A stretch of DNA of 64,000 nt from Chondrus crispus (lineage: Eukaryota > Rhodophyta > Florideophyceae > Gigartinales > Gigartinaceae): the NCBI RefSeq assembly GCF_000350225.1, contig NW_005179065.1, positions 5,576-69,575 on the forward strand. Reading direction: 5' to 3'. Below are positions 22,500 to 32,830 of this stretch, one piece after another (the stretch's first letter is position 1; each line of letters begins with the position of its first letter). The notes below the pieces were generated by a model. The model was not told the DNA's origin. It saw nothing but the letters and a program-made list of their open reading frames with translations, and made no database searches. Made by a program: the position numbers and the translations under genes.

Positions 22500-24259
22500 G
22501 GCTACCGAAAGCGGAGTGGGTTGGGATGGGAGAGCAATTTGTGATTTGGATTTATGAGGTTTTGTGCATTTGGAGAATAGGTTTCCTTCTATGCTGGATT
22601 TTTGTTTAAATTCTGAACGTATCTACTTTTGTGTAGTGCAGTGCACCTCCACACCGCCAACGAGGGCGTAAATCTCGCTGTAGAGAGCGCGACGCAAGGC
22701 ACAGTCACCACCAAGGTGTTCGAGTCCCTCTGTCCGGGTAACTCAGGGGAGTCGACGCAGTAGCGTGGGTAAATCGCGGTGTGGGCGTAAGGGTGCACTC
22801 CAGCTGGAGTGCGCTAGAGGGAGTAAACGACACGAAGAAGAAAGAAGAACGAAGAAGAAAGATAGTGTAGAAATGTAGAAAATAGGGGAAAAAGTAAAGG
22901 AAAAACAAGAAAAAGGATGACGACGAAGGGTGCAGGTACCAGACATAGCCAACTAGATAGGAGCCGTAGAGGATCCTACCAGAGATGCGGTCCGATCACC
23001 TGATGCCTCTTTACTGTAGCGCCTTCCGACACCGGACCTAGATAGGCCGAGCGCCGCCATCGGCGTCGGATACTAAATGGGTAATTAATAATTAATTATC
23101 GTCATTAGAAATGCCACTTAGCATTTGACGCTGGTTAGCGTAGAAACTTGTGCGCACCACGTATGTATACGTGTTGTACACGTGTTGTACACGTATCATA
23201 TACGTGTCATACGACTGTCATACACGTGTGGCCACGTGTGGTACACGTGGGGTACCTTCCCGAGTGTGCGCGTACAGTACACGTGTCAAAGGCGGGGAGC
23301 GCAGCCCCACGACGGCGGTGACCAGGCGTACAGTACACGGTCACTGCACTACATTTTGTATCGATTCGTTACTGTGGTTCCGTTCATCGACAGCAGAACT
23401 AGATATATTTTCCATCACAATTTCCGTTCTCCAGAAATAAGGGAACCGCTACTGTTCCATTTCACGAGAGTTTCCTCTTATCAGGGGTACCGATTATTGA
23501 GAGACCACTGTACTGGAGCGCAAAAAAGTACTGGTACTCCAAATACAACTCTCTTCACAGCGCACGAAATTTGCGCAAATACACCCCACCTGATTGCGAG
23601 AAATGCACTTCTCGCCCAGTTTCGTGACGCCAATTGGGCATCACCCATGGAGAGCACGTCCACAAATTTGAATCCCAAGCCGTTATCATCAACCCAAAAA
23701 CACCCGCCGAGGTACGCCCCCACATGTTGGCGAAATTCGCAAATGAACGCGAAATCTATATGGTTGTGAAACAAAAGGCAACATCGTACCGGCTAGATTC
23801 AATATCGCAACCGCAGCCAACGGTCGCCTACAGTGAAAGATCAGCGAGCAATTGGAATAGGGTACACTGTAGACATGACCAATCAGACGAAAGGTCTCTA
23901 TCAGCAAGGGATTCAAAGAGAAGCACAGACAGTATGGACAGCAACGAATTGACTAGATTGGCGAAGTACTTTTAGGCGAGCAACAGCGAGAGTACGAAAT
24001 AAGAAGAATCCTGGCAGAGGCTAGGGAGCATTGTTCTCATTGTGCTCCACTCGTAGATAGGTCCTCTATCCCTTCCTTGCGGTCGCACACTCACGAGGAG
24101 TGGATCCGCCAATCCCACAACTTGTGGGATTAGCGGATCATATTGTTGTCGAACAATATCGGCGGTAAACCGAAATAGGAAGGAAGGCACCGCCTCCAAC
24201 TTGTAGATACTTACGAGGGGGACCCATTCCAATCGATAAACACAATGTTATCGTCACCA
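22500..24259. other. Non-coding or unidentified stretch
   Basis: No recognised gene. 23155-23340 is dense in ACGTG/CACGT palindromic words and has two GTACAGTAC copies. 23390-23510 is the right terminal region of T1. Two overlapping open frames (minus 23481-23774 and plus 23634-23975) have no recognisable domain, and the first runs into the TIR. 24102-24140 is a 19-nt inverted repeat with two mismatches. Confidence 0.5.
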
Positions 24260-24303
24260 AAGATGCCCCGCAGGAACCTTTAAAGGTTCCTGCGGGGCAT
24301 CTT
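24102..24303. repeat. Cluster of three palindromes, one a perfect 44-bp loopless palindrome
   Basis: 24260-24281 and 24282-24303 are perfect 22-nt reverse complements with no spacer. 24102-24120 pairs with 24122-24140 (two mismatches). 24140-24159 has 8-nt arms around GTCG. The cluster lies directly upstream of the Tc1 transposase N-terminus, so it may be part of the Tc1 element's end. Confidence 0.85.
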
Positions 24304-24452
24304 ACAAATTTGTTACACTATGAAAAAGGCCAACTTGTAGCCATTAAACGCGAGGGCGTGAGCATTCGCTAGATTGTACGCACGCTCAATCGGTCTCCTG
24401 GTGCGATACATAACTTTCTCAGTCATCTGCGGCAGAACTATGGACTTGAATA
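24304..24452 (+). pseudogene. Tc1/Tc3-type transposase, N-terminal fragment
   Basis: Reading ...YEKGQLVAIKREGVSIR, a TAG stop, then IVRTLNRSPGAIHNFL and QNYGLE gives the paired-like N-terminal HTH of Tc1/Tc3 transposases. It is cut at 24453 by an LTR fragment and resumes after the assembly gap. The rest lies at 25160-25632 and 62707-62974. Confidence 0.7.
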
Positions 24453-25081
24453 TGCAGTATAAACACCTCCAGCCGAGGGGGGTGTATACTCAGTTCTTCG
24501 CTAGACTCCGATCGGCGGGAAGACGGAAACACGGCCCACCCACGGGACCGAGCACGGGCTCGAGGTAGCCGTGGTAGAGTGGGGTCATGGAGAACGCGCG
24601 CACGAGCGAGCGGTTCGACGCTTCGACCCCCGGCACGGTACTGGGTGACGATCCAGTACCGACGGGCTGAGGCGGATCCGGCTCGTGGACGTGCTGCGCG
24701 CGTCCTCAACCCGCACGCGGTGCTGCTCTAAGGAAATTAACGGAAGTTGCCTTAGAATAAGCGGGCAGGACCAAGGCGGAGGTTCCCTAACAAGTCCGTG
24801 CTTGTCGCCCCCCTGCCGTCGGGCCGCTCATATTTTATGTACATAGCAATCTATCATAACACTACAGTACCGATGTACTGTAGTGAACTACTGCAATGCG
24901 GGTTGGCCTGCACTGTAACGCTGTCAGCCGTCGGGGCTGACAATAGACGTGTGCGCATATATGTGTGCGCCCCAGTACACGTGGATACACGTGAACACGC
25001 GTGGAAGTACTGTAGAGCATCGGGCTCTACAGTAGCTAATCTAATCTTGATCTAATCTAAATTGTATCCTCCAGGGGGGGT
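24453..25081. repeat. Partial LTR related to gypsy A/B LTRs (interrupted by gap)
   Basis: It starts TGCAGTATAAACACC and follows the LTR plan of gypsy B: a GTGGTAGAG block, a CCGACGGGC block, an AGAATAAGCGG block, TATTTTATGTACA, then a chain of hairpins (24860-24885, 24923-24941, 25008-25034) and a G-run at the end. It is truncated by the gap. It may be a solo LTR or one end of a collapsed element inside the Tc1 gene. Confidence 0.7.
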
Positions 25082-25131
25082 NNNNNNNNNNNNNNNNNNN
25101 NNNNNNNNNNNNNNNNNNNNNNNNNNNNNNN
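25082..25131. other. Assembly gap (50 N)
   Basis: The gap lies at the junction between the LTR fragment and AT-rich Tc1 sequence, so an entire retrotransposon could be collapsed here. A second run of four N is at 43634-43637. Confidence 0.95.
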
Positions 25132-25159
25132 AAAAAATATAAAATTATAAATATATCTT

Positions 25160-25632
25160 ACATATTAAATGCACGCGAAATGCCACAACATCACAAAACC
25201 CCAACCGCAGCTGTTGCTGCGGGAGGAAAATTCGAAAGGAAATCATGTAAGAAACTCAAATTCAGACGCCAAATTGATTTTTGCGTGCGTCGCAATCACC
25301 GGATACTTCATCAAACGCTGCAGTTGAAAAAAACAAAGATGATAACGCGTCCGTCAATGCTTCAAAGACATACGATGCGCTGTTGAAGTGGAGCAAGAAG
25401 ATTCTTGAGGAAGGAAGCGCATTTTGGCGTCAGGTTGTTATTCTGATGAAAAGTTCAAGTTTGACGGGCCGGATGGACTTCCGTCGTAATGGTAAGATTT
25501 GAAGCGCGAAGAAAACGTTTTCTACGAGGCACCAACGAGGAGCATCGTTGATGCTCTGGGGGCAATTGCATGGTATGGTACCTCTCATCTTGTGCGCATC
25601 GAGGGAACCATGTACTTGAAGCAGTACTGTAG
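25160..25632 (+). pseudogene. Tc1-type transposase, middle fragment
   Basis: Plus-strand frames give LLKWSKKILEEGSAFW, a DEKKFKFDGPDG-like block (first catalytic Asp, one frame change) and DALGAIAWYGTSHLVRIEGTMYLKQYCS, the standard Tc1 middle region. It ends at the gypsy C insertion. When one GTAG copy and gypsy C are removed, the codons ...QYCS join in frame to VLEED at 62707. Confidence 0.75.
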
Positions 25633-26051
25633 TGTTGCGCACACGCGGCAGTGGGCAGGTAATTTGGGATCGGGCGGCATCTGCGGCTGGGCGATGGAGA
25701 TCATGGCTGTGCACAATGCAAGTGTCAGCGAGGGGCTCGCATTGGAGAGTATCGAAGGGAAAGGGCGCGCAGTGGTGGTGGCTCAGAGAGCCGACGGAAG
25801 TCACGAAGGGAAAGCTGGAGGCCTGAGATAGAGCGCCGGAGGCATAGAGGTGCGGTAGCGTCGTAGAATGGGTAGCATAAAAGGAAGAGCCCTGGGGCGA
25901 GGAAGAAGGAGGAGGGGACCTGAACGTCGAGAGAACTCTCGACGAGCGGTGAACATCGGGTGGACTCCCGTGTATCTGAGTGGACTGTTGGCGACCGCTT
26001 CAGATTCAGTAAACGTTTGGTTTGACAGTGCCCAAGAGATCGGCCACAACA
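25633..26051 (+). repeat. Gypsy C 5' LTR
   Basis: 419 bp, TGTTG...CAACA. The pair with 62284-62702 has no net length difference. The adjacent internal sequence TTACAAATTTGTAA is palindromic, and no TGG-type primer site was recognised. Confidence 0.85.
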
Positions 26052-26106
26052 TTACAAATTTGTAAGTGCAGCGAACCGAGCAACGAGAGACAAACTTGCA
26101 TCGGTA

Positions 26107-27021
26107 ATGGAAACTGGAGAAAGGGCCGACATGGGGTCGAACGACGAGCACGCTGCTACACGCGGACACAGCCGATCTGGCCAAGATGAGCGGGTATCTA
26201 TGACCAATTTCATAATCCCAGTGATGCCAGCAAGCCTCGCTGCAGCCACTGCGAGGCGAAGTATTCGCGCAGCTGACGGAGGGCGTGATGGAAGACTATG
26301 GGAAGCCCTAGTCTCCGTGAAGGACGTGATGAACGAAGTCCTCGAGCATTTGAACCGAAACACAAAGGCAGTGGTGCAGGTCGGAGAGTCAGTACCGAAC
26401 CTCAGCGTCCCACTCGAGACGTGCATGAGGCTCGACGAACGGACAAGGAATCCAAAGGCAGCCGTCGAAGAAGGAGCCCCTTTGAGTAAATATTTTGCAT
26501 CTATCTCCGAACTTCCACGAGCTGAGAGGGCTCCAAGCAAAACGCCGTCCCGTCTAGAGCCACATGCAGCGTTTAAAATCCACTCTAAAGCATTGGACGC
26601 TGTGCGAATTGGAAAACCTGGAGATGGGAATTTCATTCCGGCACAAAAAGAGTGGATACGGCTATGCCATGACTTCCCCGTGGTCGCTGGCACCCACCGC
26701 CGCCTTTTGCCTTGTGGGTTTCATGGAAGCGCCGTGGCAATTTATGAGGCAGTCGCTGCTGAAAACCTGCATTTTACTGCAGAGGAGCTTTGGACTCGAC
26801 TTGCTCACAGGCTGTGTAACGCGAGCTACCGCACGGCCCTCCGCCTGCAGTTTGATACGGTCACCTGGCGTGAGACCAAGGAGATGGTTAGCGAATTCGC
26901 AGGCCGAGTGCGGACTGCCGCACTGATGCTGCCAAACACTATCCCGGACGAAATCATGCTGGACCGCTTTGTTCAATCCCCCCATGCGAAATTTGGCCTT
27001 GTCGATTCCCGGCACATTTGA
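26107..27021 (+). CDS. Gypsy C gag-like protein (relic, 304 aa)
   Basis: The longest clean frame of the element starts 56 bp after the LTR. Its second half (about residues 165-300) has the gag helical pattern with FVVAGTHRR-like and WRETKEMVSEFAGRVRT segments and ends with a segment (DEIMLDRFVQ) that resembles the retrotransposon gag C-terminus. A frameshift near 27000 is needed to continue into the nucleocapsid CCHC knuckle CSRCGRKGHLAANC (about 27207-27250). Confidence 0.65.
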   Translation: METGERADMGSNDEHAATRGHSRSGQDERVSMTNFIIPVMPASLAAATARRSIRAADGGRDGRLWEALVSVKDVMNEVLEHLNRNTKAVVQVGESVPNLSVPLETCMRLDERTRNPKAAVEEGAPLSKYFASISELPRAERAPSKTPSRLEPHAAFKIHSKALDAVRIGKPGDGNFIPAQKEWIRLCHDFPVVAGTHRRLLPCGFHGSAVAIYEAVAAENLHFTAEELWTRLAHRLCNASYRTALRLQFDTVTWRETKEMVSEFAGRVRTAALMLPNTIPDEIMLDRFVQSPHAKFGLVDSRHI

Positions 27022-28533
27022 TGAGGTCACAGCAAGAATATCTATGATGGACTTGACGAGAACTGCAGAGAGTATCCGCAAGAGATTCTGTCACGAGCGC
27101 GGGCAGCAGACCGCAGAGGGACCTACGAACGGAGAATCAGGCCCAGCCTCAAATGGGGAACTGGTTCGAAGTAGGCAATCGGCAGACTGCATTGCGAACG
27201 CAAAGTGCTCCCGCTGTGGCAGGAAGGGCCATCTCGCGGCCAACTGCTCGAAAAAGCAGTTCAGATCTCGGGGCAGGGAGACGCCATCCACGGGGAAATG
27301 GAAGGGCAGGGCCTGGAGTCGCGAGGCGCAACTGCCCCACCGGAACTAGCGGCCAGCACCCTGACGGCAAGGACAGCAGAGAAGGAAGCTGTCTGCCGCT
27401 GTGTCGGGAAAAAGTACGGCTCGACAACAGTCACCTTCGATTTCCGAGGCCTTAATTCGGTAACAGTTGGGGACTCATATCTATTGGAAGACTTGCGGTC
27501 TACCTTCGACTGGATGGGCAGCAAAAACATTTTTTCTACGTTCGACCTAAAGGACGGGTTTTTCAAGTGAGCCTGTCAAAAGGAGTCTCGGGACTACACT
27601 GCCATAAGAACGGCTGTCGGCCTGCTGCGATGTGTCCGCCTACCGCAAGGACTAAAAACCCCCCCACTGTATTCCAATGAGTAGAAAAAACTCTCCTTGC
27701 GGGCAGGAAGGGCCGGGATGTCTGGGCATTTATGGACGACATCCGCATGGGGACGCAGACTGCAGAGGAACACCCTCGATCTCTGCGATCCGTGCTCGAT
27801 ACATTCCTCTTTGCAGTAGCAAGGCTGAGGTTGTCGAAGTGCACGTTTGGGACGCGAGAAGTTGAGGTGCTCGGACACCGCATCGGTAAGCAGGGTTTGA
27901 AGCCTTCTGACCTACATTTGCAGGGCATTCGCGACCTTCCCCAACGGGAAAATGGCGAGGACCTCATGAGATTTCTATGGTTGACAAACTACTTCGCCGA
28001 GTTTTTGGAGCACTTTGCTCACATTGCTAGCCCACTCTACGCTGTATTGAGGGACACGGGATTAACAAGCGAAAACGCCCTGGAAAAATCTCGTCATACG
28101 GGATTAGAGCTCGCGGTGGGGAGATGCGCATGCGAAAGCTCGGACACAGCTTAAAGCGCACTGAGCCATTCCAAGTTTCTGGTTTCCCGCGGAGAGGAGC
28201 CCCGAAAAGACTGCTTACAGACGCCAGCGGGTACGGCGTAGGAGGCGTTCTCCACCAGGGTGACAGACCTGGAATTTGGCGACCCGTGGCTCTTACAAGC
28301 CGCAAGATGACAAATGCAGAGGTCAAGTACACTGTGACGGAACGGGAATGCCTGGCAGTGGTGTACGCGTTAAGAAAATGGAGGTGTTACCTCCATGGCG
28401 AGCCGGACTTCATTGTCGAGACAGATCACCTGTCTCTAAAGTGGTTGATGAGTCTCAAAGAACCAAGGGGCAGGCTGGCCCGATGAATTGTGGAGGTGTA
28501 GGAGTTCGAATTTGTGGTTAAGTATATGCCGGG
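27022..28533 (+). pseudogene. Gypsy C nucleocapsid, RT and RNase H remnants
   Basis: After the CCHC knuckle the RT begins abruptly (TVTFDFRGLNSVTVGDSY, STFDLKDGFF), so the protease and RT start are deleted. The catalytic box reads FMDDI (about 27730). Then come LSKCTFGTREVEVLGH, NYFAEFLEHFAHIASPL and the RNase H block LLTDASGYGVGGVL, TERECLAVVYALRKW, ETDHLSLKWL. The frame ends VKYMPG at the gypsy A insertion. The continuation VVPDSLSRE lies at 60170, one base out of frame. Confidence 0.8.
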
Positions 28534-29152
28534 TGTAGCATAAACCCCCGGTCGCGTTGGGGGTTTAGCTGTGGTTCTTCGAAGACCTGTGTACGCGAGA
28601 GAGGACAAAAACACACACACCAGAAAAGAACGCGGGCGGTGGTAGCGTGGTAGAGCGGTGGGGAGCGGACGCGAACACAGTACGCGGTAGAGTGGTTCGA
28701 CGCGTTCGACGCCCCGGGGCGGCTCTAGTGAGCGTTCTAGCACCGACGGGCGGAGGCGGATCCAGCTCGCGCGCGTACGTTCGCAACCGCAACCCGCGTT
28801 AGTTTCTAGTTAACGCGCTCGCGTTAAGAGAACGCGTTTAGAATAAGCGGACGGGGTTAGACCTGCGGTCCAGGATCTGGTACCAAGCCTGTGCTTGTCC
28901 TTTTCCTCCCACTGCCGCCGGTCGCCCTGTGGTTTAATATACAAGTAAATAATCTACCATACATACTACAATATCTATCTAGTGGCTTACACGGTAAGCT
29001 CGCGTTCCTTACTCCGGATTGCCCCGCTGTACACGTGCACAGCGGGCATCAAGCGCGTACTTACAGCCGCGCGCGCACGCGCTGTAAAACGTGTCATGGG
29101 TGTACAGTAGCCGCCCCCAGCAGTAAATAATCACCTTCGCGATTATGCTACA
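28534..29152 (-). repeat. Gypsy A 3' LTR
   Basis: 619 bp with the 10-bp inverted termini TGTAGCATAA/TTATGCTACA shared with gypsy B. On the minus strand a TATATTAAA-type TATA lies near 28939, preceded in U3 by hairpins such as GCTGT...ACAGC (about 29020-29050) and TTACAGC...GCTGTAA (about 29060-29087). Confidence 0.9.
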
Positions 29153-29164
29153 TAGCCCCCCCTT
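29153..29164 (-). other. Gypsy A polypurine tract
   Basis: On the minus strand AAGGGGGGGCTA directly precedes the 3' LTR, which fixes the element's polarity. Gypsy B has the equivalent G-run at 45530-45540. Confidence 0.7.
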
Positions 29165-30600
29165 AGGCGTGAACGTCCGCGTTCACTCTTTTGGTAGGGA
29201 GCGAGGGGGGGTTCTAGTCGAGGACTACGAGTCGAGTACCCATGCTTCGGTATCCACACGTCCACTTCGACCCTCGGCCCGGGGTGTATGCGCCGCGTGT
29301 AGCACTGCCTGTGTCTATCCGGTGCGCGCTTCTGATCCCCCATTCACTGTCGCGGTCCATCGACATGGCCTCTTCCATCGCCCGTCAAGGCGTGCTGGGC
29401 CCCGTACGACCAGCAATATGCGATTTGCGTTGCCGCGGTCCACTCTAATGAGCGAGTAGGTCCAAATTTTCCTTCTGCGTCACCGTCCGGTCCTTTGTGA
29501 GGCTCTGAGCGTGTCCTTGCGCATTCCGAGGTTCGACCCGTCATTAAGCGTGGATCACCTCATCCCCCTTCCGCTTCTCCTCGAACTCTTTCTGATACCC
29601 TCGCATTGCCCATCCGCGAGTGCGCAGCAATTGTTGTTCCGTCTCGTACCTCCCCTCCTGGGTTACGGCCTAACGCGTTCGTGGGGGTCAGCGGTGACCT
29701 ATCCATCCGTGCGTGTGCGGCGACCCCGTGTGTCATGCATGCGAGCCGGTCTGAGGGTGCATTCATTAGGACGCATTCAGTATGATACGGCGCAGGAGCA
29801 AGCGGAGTGCACACGCTTCGCCCCGTTGGCTCGGCAGTGCGCCGTGCGTCCTTCGTGAGAGACGAAATCGGGGTGTAGGATGCAGATGCGTGCGCAGCCG
29901 ACGCGAAAAAAGGAGAAGTTGTCGGGACAGCCGCCTCGAGGAGGGTAGCCGGAAACTGCTGGCTAGAGGTCGTTCCGCACAGCGGTGCGAACCCCCTTTG
30001 TATAGCCATTGCAGTTCACGAGAACTTAGATTCCGCCATATTGAATGTCTGTGGCTGAGGCCGTGGCTTTGGCTATGCTGCATAGGTGACGCAGTCGACA
30101 TGAGAGGCTCTTGGGGCATCGAGGGGAGCACATCCGGTTCTTGCTTTCGTTTCCTAGCGAGCATTATAGGCTCTGCAGAAGCCTTTGGCCAAGCATTAGC
30201 CCCAGCATTACTCCGTCGATCCGGCTTTCCACGTCTCACACGCAGACGCGCGGTTCCGAGTCGCTCTGAATACCCGCCTGGACTAGGCTTTTGGTCTCCG
30301 ACTAGAACGGCCCTCCTTCTTGTCTTTACCCGCGTTCTCGTTGTCCTTAACACGTGCTGAGATGGGCCCCATCCGGCGTGTCTGCGGCCGTCCTCTTTCG
30401 CGTGACCTGGGATCTGGAAGCTTGCACGCCACGCCATACGCTGAAAATGTGCTGACAAGGTGAAAATTTGCCCTCCATTTTTTTCCATATTTTTTTCTTC
30501 CACAGCCACGACGGCGGCGGACGAGTCAACTGATCGAGAGCCAAAAGCTCTGCCCCGCTCCCCGCTAGTCGCGGGCTGTTCTGTCGTGCCGCTGGAGGTT
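29165..30600. other. Gypsy A 3' cargo region, no gene recognised
   Basis: GC-rich DNA between the polypurine tract and the accessory ORF. Stop-free frames on both strands (for example minus 29766-30632) are Arg/Ser-rich and without domains, so I do not call them. Confidence 0.45.
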
Positions 30601-30937
30601 TTTGCTCTTGACGCGCTCTCTTCCCGTCTCACCGCGCTCGGTCCTCCTCTCAGATGTCAACCACGTCAACGACAGGGGCTCGGACCCGCGGCCTTCGGGC
30701 TCATCTTCTGACCCGCTATTGACCCTGTCGGCCAGCGACGCCGGTCGGGGTACCACAGTGTCACTAAGTGCCTCGGGGAACCCTTTAGGGGAGCACCGTT
30801 CCCCGTTCCAGAGGGCCCGCTCACGCGATTCAACGGTTTCGGTCGTTCTCGACGTCTGTGCGATACCTGCCTCGCAGGGGGAGAGCGCGTCCACGCCGCG
30901 CGTAGGCGGTTTTCCGTTGGCTCCCGCCCCCACGGGG

Positions 30938-32830
30938 ATGCTTTACCAACCCGAAGAAGGTTCATACGGAGCTTGTGGGAGTTGCCGCTGTCCCGGAGCG
31001 CCAGTCAGTGAGCGCGTTCGCACTGGGGCGGAGGACACCACCGCCGCGCCGTCCACCACCCACTGTTTGGGGATGCCTTGGGAAGGTTCCGTGCCGCTCC
31101 CCCTCAGCCAACTGCGCTACCCGTGGCGTCGTCATGCGCGGATTCGAGTCACAGTGGCGGAGTTGCTAGCACGTTCTTGCCTCCGCCCAGATCTCGTGCG
31201 CATTCGTAAGATCCATGAGGCGGGCTTCGAGGCGGAGTCGTCAGCGGCTCCCGGCCGCCTAATGGCCGAGGGTGGGGCCACGGCTTACCAGGTGCCGGAC
31301 GAGATTCCTTGCGATCGCACCTTCGCGTACAGCCCGGCGGAGGCGGAGTACATCGATCGCATGGCCTCCGGCATGTTCTCTGGCCCCCGCGGTGGTCCGC
31401 ACCAGTTTGTGTTGTCTGGAATCTCGTCGCTTTACGTGTGCCCTCGGCCGTACGCGTATTCCAAACCACGCATGTCTCTGCAAAAGTCCGCGAGTGCGTT
31501 GATGCGCCTCCACGGCATTGCGGTGGCGCATCACGACTGGTTGGCGTACAGGAGAATCGATGAAGTCGACGGTCGCGTTTTCCGTTCCGCCTCGTTCGAA
31601 GGGGGGCTCACCCCCGCTGACTTCCCGGCCTTACCTGACGCGGTCCGTACTTCCTTCCCATGTTTGGGCATCCATCCGCTGCTACCGTTCATCCTGAAGC
31701 ATTTTGGATACGCATGTCTCAACCGCCGCCATCCCGCTTGGGGCCTCCTCACGTATAACTGCGAACGCGAATGGGCTTGGTCTATGACCAGCGCCATAAT
31801 GAGCGAGATCTGCGTCAACCGGCGGTTGTTTATCCAGCCCCCCGCCACGCTTGCATATTTGGAGAGGGTCGCTATGGGACTTCCAAATGTGGCACTCCAT
31901 CCTCTGGAGTGGCATTCTACGCACTTCCTCTGGACCTTCGGCTCTGCCATTGAGCTTCTGCAACGCGCGCTTCGCGTCGACGAGGAGGCCCGGCGCCTGT
32001 GGACTGACTTCACGTTCGGCGAGCGGGCGGCGTTCTTGCAATACGATATTCGGAACGATACGTTCGCATCCTCCTCCGAATCGGGTCCGACAACTCTCCC
32101 TCGTACGGGCGCGTTCGGGGGCGTAGGCTCCGAGGCGCGTGAGGCGCGGCGCAAAAGGTACCGCGATTTGGACGCGGTTAGTCCGAACCTCGACGTCATA
32201 GGTGGTACGCCTTTCCGAGTTGCCAGGCCGTCGGTGGCTGGGCCTGCGGCGATGCCGGCTCCGGTCGTGCCCCCAGTTTCGCCCCTGGCGCCGCTGGGGT
32301 GTGGGCCTATTCGTGGGTCCGAGATGCGCGACCTCCCCGTTGCCCGGCGCGAAGTGGCAGACATACCCAAGCTCTCTCGAGCCCTGGGTAATTTACGGGA
32401 CCGCGCCTGGTCGGTCGGGGAATTATTGGTAACGTTGTCCACCGGGTTCTTGGAGCGGACGGATGACGCACACCGCCGAGCCAGTGAATGCGAGCGGCTG
32501 TCATCGGAGTTACAGCTCGCCACGGAGGAGTTACGACGGTCTCGGGAGGATAAGCTCCAGCATATGGACACGTATGAGCGCGCATGCGCTGACCGGGACC
32601 GGTACCGCAGGGAGCGTGACGCACTCCGCAACAGCAGAGCGATGTCTTCCCGCGGGGGTGGCCTACCGCCCCTGAACCCTACTCCTGTGTGGCGGGAGCC
32701 TGTCCACGATCCGTACGCGCACATTCCAACCTACGCCGAGGTGCACGAGGTCCCTCGTCATCCCAGCTATTGTCCCCCGGACCCCTACGGTGCGGGTTCG
32801 GAGGGAGCCCTGGGTAGGGCTAACCCGTGA
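30938..32830 (+). CDS. Accessory ORF of gypsy A, opposite strand to gag-pol, unknown function
   Basis: 630 codons from the ATG at 30938. The frame is open back to 30602 (743 codons) but starts there only with TTG. No family is recognised. The middle (about 31270-32050) has globular composition with many aromatic residues (for example FVLSGISSLYVCP, HFGYACLNRRHPAWGLL). It is followed by a Pro/Ala-rich linker, a charged segment likely to form a coiled coil (about 32459-32641, rich in ERL, RERDAL) and a Pro-rich tail (VPRHPSYCPPDP). No transmembrane segment or catalytic motif is seen. It lies between integrase and 3' LTR in antisense, the place where some plant Ty3/gypsy lineages carry extra ORFs. 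Gypsy B keeps what looks like its C-terminal end (48060-48300). The long open frame in an element whose pol has several stops hints at selection or late capture, but high GC alone favours open frames. Confidence 0.6.
   Translation: MLYQPEEGSYGACGSCRCPGAPVSERVRTGAEDTTAAPSTTHCLGMPWEGSVPLPLSQLRYPWRRHARIRVTVAELLARSCLRPDLVRIRKIHEAGFEAESSAAPGRLMAEGGATAYQVPDEIPCDRTFAYSPAEAEYIDRMASGMFSGPRGGPHQFVLSGISSLYVCPRPYAYSKPRMSLQKSASALMRLHGIAVAHHDWLAYRRIDEVDGRVFRSASFEGGLTPADFPALPDAVRTSFPCLGIHPLLPFILKHFGYACLNRRHPAWGLLTYNCEREWAWSMTSAIMSEICVNRRLFIQPPATLAYLERVAMGLPNVALHPLEWHSTHFLWTFGSAIELLQRALRVDEEARRLWTDFTFGERAAFLQYDIRNDTFASSSESGPTTLPRTGAFGGVGSEAREARRKRYRDLDAVSPNLDVIGGTPFRVARPSVAGPAAMPAPVVPPVSPLAPLGCGPIRGSEMRDLPVARREVADIPKLSRALGNLRDRAWSVGELLVTLSTGFLERTDDAHRRASECERLSSELQLATEELRRSREDKLQHMDTYERACADRDRYRRERDALRNSRAMSSRGGGLPPLNPTPVWREPVHDPYAHIPTYAEVHEVPRHPSYCPPDPYGAGSEGALGRANP

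Larger units (their letters stand above)
9681..23510 (-). mobile_element. Tigger/pogo-like DNA transposon T1, split by three later insertions
   Basis: The left terminus starts CGGTAGTCTCTCGATAA at 9681. The right terminus, inverted, starts CAGTGGTCTCTCAATAA at 23510 and is followed by TA. Both continue with GGAAC and ATAA-type subterminal repeats typical of Tigger ends. Minus-strand transposase fragments lie in the expected order between them: psq-type HTH (22276-22494), CENP-B-type HTH and first DDE block (about 17154-17640), second DDE block (16380-17157) and C-terminus (9807-9951). Between the fragments sit Copia-1 (9952-16379), a TIR element (17702-20101) and another decayed pogo-like unit. 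The left TA is not conserved. That all fragments belong to one element is inference from order, strand and TIR similarity. Confidence 0.55.

Noticed and set aside
22640..22745. Possible tRNA-like or SINE B-box (TTCGAGTCC near 22720)
   Set aside because: The flanking bases do not form a T-stem, and no A-box or acceptor stem is found.
23481..23975. Two overlapping open frames (minus 97 and plus 113 codons)
   Set aside because: No recognisable family, and one runs into the T1 terminal repeat.
29766..30632. 288-codon minus-strand frame beside the accessory ORF
   Set aside because: No ATG-supported structure, Arg/Ser-rich composition, and overlap with no conserved feature.
31531..32724. 397-codon minus-strand frame opposite the accessory ORF
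   Set aside because: Mirror frame of a GC-rich ORF. Composition is Arg/Ser-rich, without the coiled-coil and aromatic patterning of the plus frame.
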